From Roseburia rectibacter (lineage in GTDB: Bacteria; Bacillota; Clostridia; Lachnospirales; Lachnospiraceae): a stretch of DNA of 64,000 bases. The stretch is from the NCBI RefSeq assembly GCF_014287515.2, contig NZ_CP092473.1, positions 2,507,001 through 2,571,000 on the forward strand, read 5' to 3'. A program made the translations under genes and the position numbers. Numbering within the stretch: the first letter of the stretch is position 1; the number at the start of each line of letters is the position of its first letter. The notes beneath the pieces are model-generated. The model made no database searches, was not told the origin of the DNA, and saw only the letters and a program-made list of their open reading frames with translations. Below, one piece after another: positions 62,847 through 64,000 of this stretch.

Positions 62847-63998
62847 TTAATCTGCATCATAATCATCCAGGAAGTTATGGTACACTCCATCTTTTTTATA
62901 TCCAATGATAGTCTTTAAATTCACATTGCTGACGCTGTTGAAAATATTGCTGTCAATAAATTCACTTTTTTTGCGCAGTTCGGTGACAAGATCTTTCATT
63001 TCCTCACGCTTGGAGCCTTTTGCCCCGCCACAGCTTGTACAGTTTTCCGTAAAACGGCAGGCACACTGGATAAACTGCAGGCGGTTATAGTCACGCCATG
63101 CCTTGATGTCCTCTTCCTTTACCAGATAAAGTGGACGGATCAGTTCCATTCCCTCAAAATTCTGGCTGTGAAGTTTTGGCATCATTGTCTCAACTTTTCC
63201 ACTGTATAACATTCCCATCAGGATCGTCTCGATCACGTCATCAAAATGATGTCCAAGTGCGATCTTATTACATCCTAACTCTTTTGCCTTTGAATAAAGA
63301 TATCCTCTCCGCATTCTCGCACACAGATAACACGGATTCTTATCTACCTCTGCAACAGAATCAAAAATCTGTGTTTCAAATGTCGTGAGCGGAATATCAA
63401 GCAGTTTTGCATTTTCCTGGATAATACGCCAGTTTTCCTCATTATAGCCCGGATTCATACACAGGAAAACAAGTTCAAAATTGCGTTTTCCATGACGGTA
63501 TAATTCCTGAAACAGTTTTGCCAAAAGCATGGAATCTTTTCCACCGGAAATACATACCGCGATCTTATCGCCATCCTGGATCATTTCATAATCATGAAGT
63601 GCCTTGGTAAAACGGCTCCAGACCGGCTTTCTGAATTTTTTGATCAGGCTTTTTTCAATCTGCTCGGTACGCTCTTTTCTTGAATCATCCTCCATCGTCA
63701 CACGCGTGAGCTGGTATCTTAACCAGGCACGGTAACCACCCTCTAAATTGATGGTATCATAGCCTTCATCATCCAGTATCTCTGCTGCATCCCTGCTGTT
63801 TTCCCCCACATGGCAGTACAGATAAACCGGCTGGTCTTTCTTTAAAATATCTGTCTCACCCGCTTCGATCTTTTCTAACGGAAGATTGATGGCACCGTCG
63901 ATCGCCCCGCGTGAAAAATCATTTTCCGGACGGACGTCGATCAGCTGCAGACCTTCTGTTCCTTTCTGTGCCAGTTCTTCTACGGTAATTGTATTCAA
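62847..63998 (-). CDS. Rhodanese domain fused to TtcA-like tRNA-thiolation/ATP pyrophosphatase
   Basis: A 383-residue chain. Residues ~1-100 form a rhodanese domain with a Cys in the active loop YLYCHVGENSRD (C62). Residues ~105-383 are a TtcA/TilS-like PP-loop enzyme with ICISGGKDSMLL (151-156 SGGKDS), CysxxCys in NPCYLCARMRRG, LGHHFDDVIETILMG and a C-terminal CRFTENCTSCGG. TtcA enzymes put sulfur on cytidine 32 of tRNA using an iron-sulfur cluster; the rhodanese may deliver the sulfur. The visible first codon is TTG at 63998, two bases from the edge, so the true start may lie outside. Confidence 0.85.
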   Translation of the reverse strand: MNTITVEELAQKGTEGLQLIDVRPENDFSRGAIDGAINLPLEKIEAGETDILKKDQPVYLYCHVGENSRDAAEILDDEGYDTINLEGGYRAWLRYQLTRVTMEDDSRKERTEQIEKSLIKKFRKPVWSRFTKALHDYEMIQDGDKIAVCISGGKDSMLLAKLFQELYRHGKRNFELVFLCMNPGYNEENWRIIQENAKLLDIPLTTFETQIFDSVAEVDKNPCYLCARMRRGYLYSKAKELGCNKIALGHHFDDVIETILMGMLYSGKVETMMPKLHSQNFEGMELIRPLYLVKEEDIKAWRDYNRLQFIQCACRFTENCTSCGGAKGSKREEMKDLVTELRKKSEFIDSNIFNSVSNVNLKTIIGYKKDGVYHNFLDDYDAD

Positions 63999-64000
63999 AA

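Overview
This window looks like a chromosomal segment of a low-to-moderate GC, probably spore-forming gut Clostridium relative of the family Lachnospiraceae (Roseburia/Agathobacter/Blautia-like). This is inferred from the anaerobic cobalamin pathway, TRAP and GH74/GH31 carbohydrate genes, a BspA-type leucine-rich-repeat surface protein, AAA-ATPase/PD-(D/E)XK family proteins, a CwlD/PdaA-type cell-wall enzyme, and an integrated element with a Tn916-like integrase and MobA/MobL relaxase. No genus is claimed. No rRNA or tRNA gene was recognised.

Layout. 1-6.1 kb: minus-strand anaerobic cobalamin operon (cobD-cbiC fusion, cbiD, cobM, cbiG, cobJ, cobK running off the left edge). 6.4-14.9 kb: minus-strand uptake and sensing block: TRAP receptor and permeases, a YcxB-like protein, a YesM/YesN-type two-component system, a second TRAP receptor, an MFS carrier and a KdgF-like cupin, best explained as uptake of a uronate-like acid. 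15.2-17.4 kb: MerR regulator and MATE exporter, with a 19-bp-spacer MerR-type promoter between them. 17.4-23.6 kb: a heterodimeric ABC exporter plus MarR regulator, bracketed by two ~1 kb non-coding nested palindromes whose stems show compensatory base changes. 23.6-26.2 kb: decayed sugar genes and a decayed diguanylate cyclase. 26.3-33.6 kb: Rpn-family nuclease, a 142-bp terminal-inverted-repeat element, a 1797-residue surface protein with 429-bp tandem repeats, and an XRE regulator. 33.6-36.3 kb: regulator remnants, then cbiB, cobC and cobU. 36.3-41.9 kb: two AAA/PD-(D/E)XK proteins, methyltransferases and gene fragments.

41.9-51.7 kb: an integrative mobilizable element. At its right end it has an integrase, an XRE repressor and an excisionase gene with divergent promoters and matching TTGCA-N3-TGCAA operators, a predicted small RNA, a MobC-like protein, an oriT with the MOBQ nick consensus, and a relaxase whose 3' part is overlapped out of frame by two further genes. 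The cargo is AraC, HD, acetyltransferase and HAD genes. 51.7-64 kb: a CPBP remnant, an alpha/beta hydrolase, an amidase-deacetylase fusion, hemW-lepA, intracellular GH31 and GH74 enzymes for xyloglucan-type glycans, and a rhodanese-TtcA fusion.

Three themes stand out. First, an apparently undescribed structured, nested-palindromic element flanks an exporter cassette. Second, the mobilizable element has a compact switch and transfer module with overlapping coding. Third, many deletion scars (in-frame deletions, truncated genes joined head to head) sit outside the core operons, suggesting ongoing decay by small deletions.
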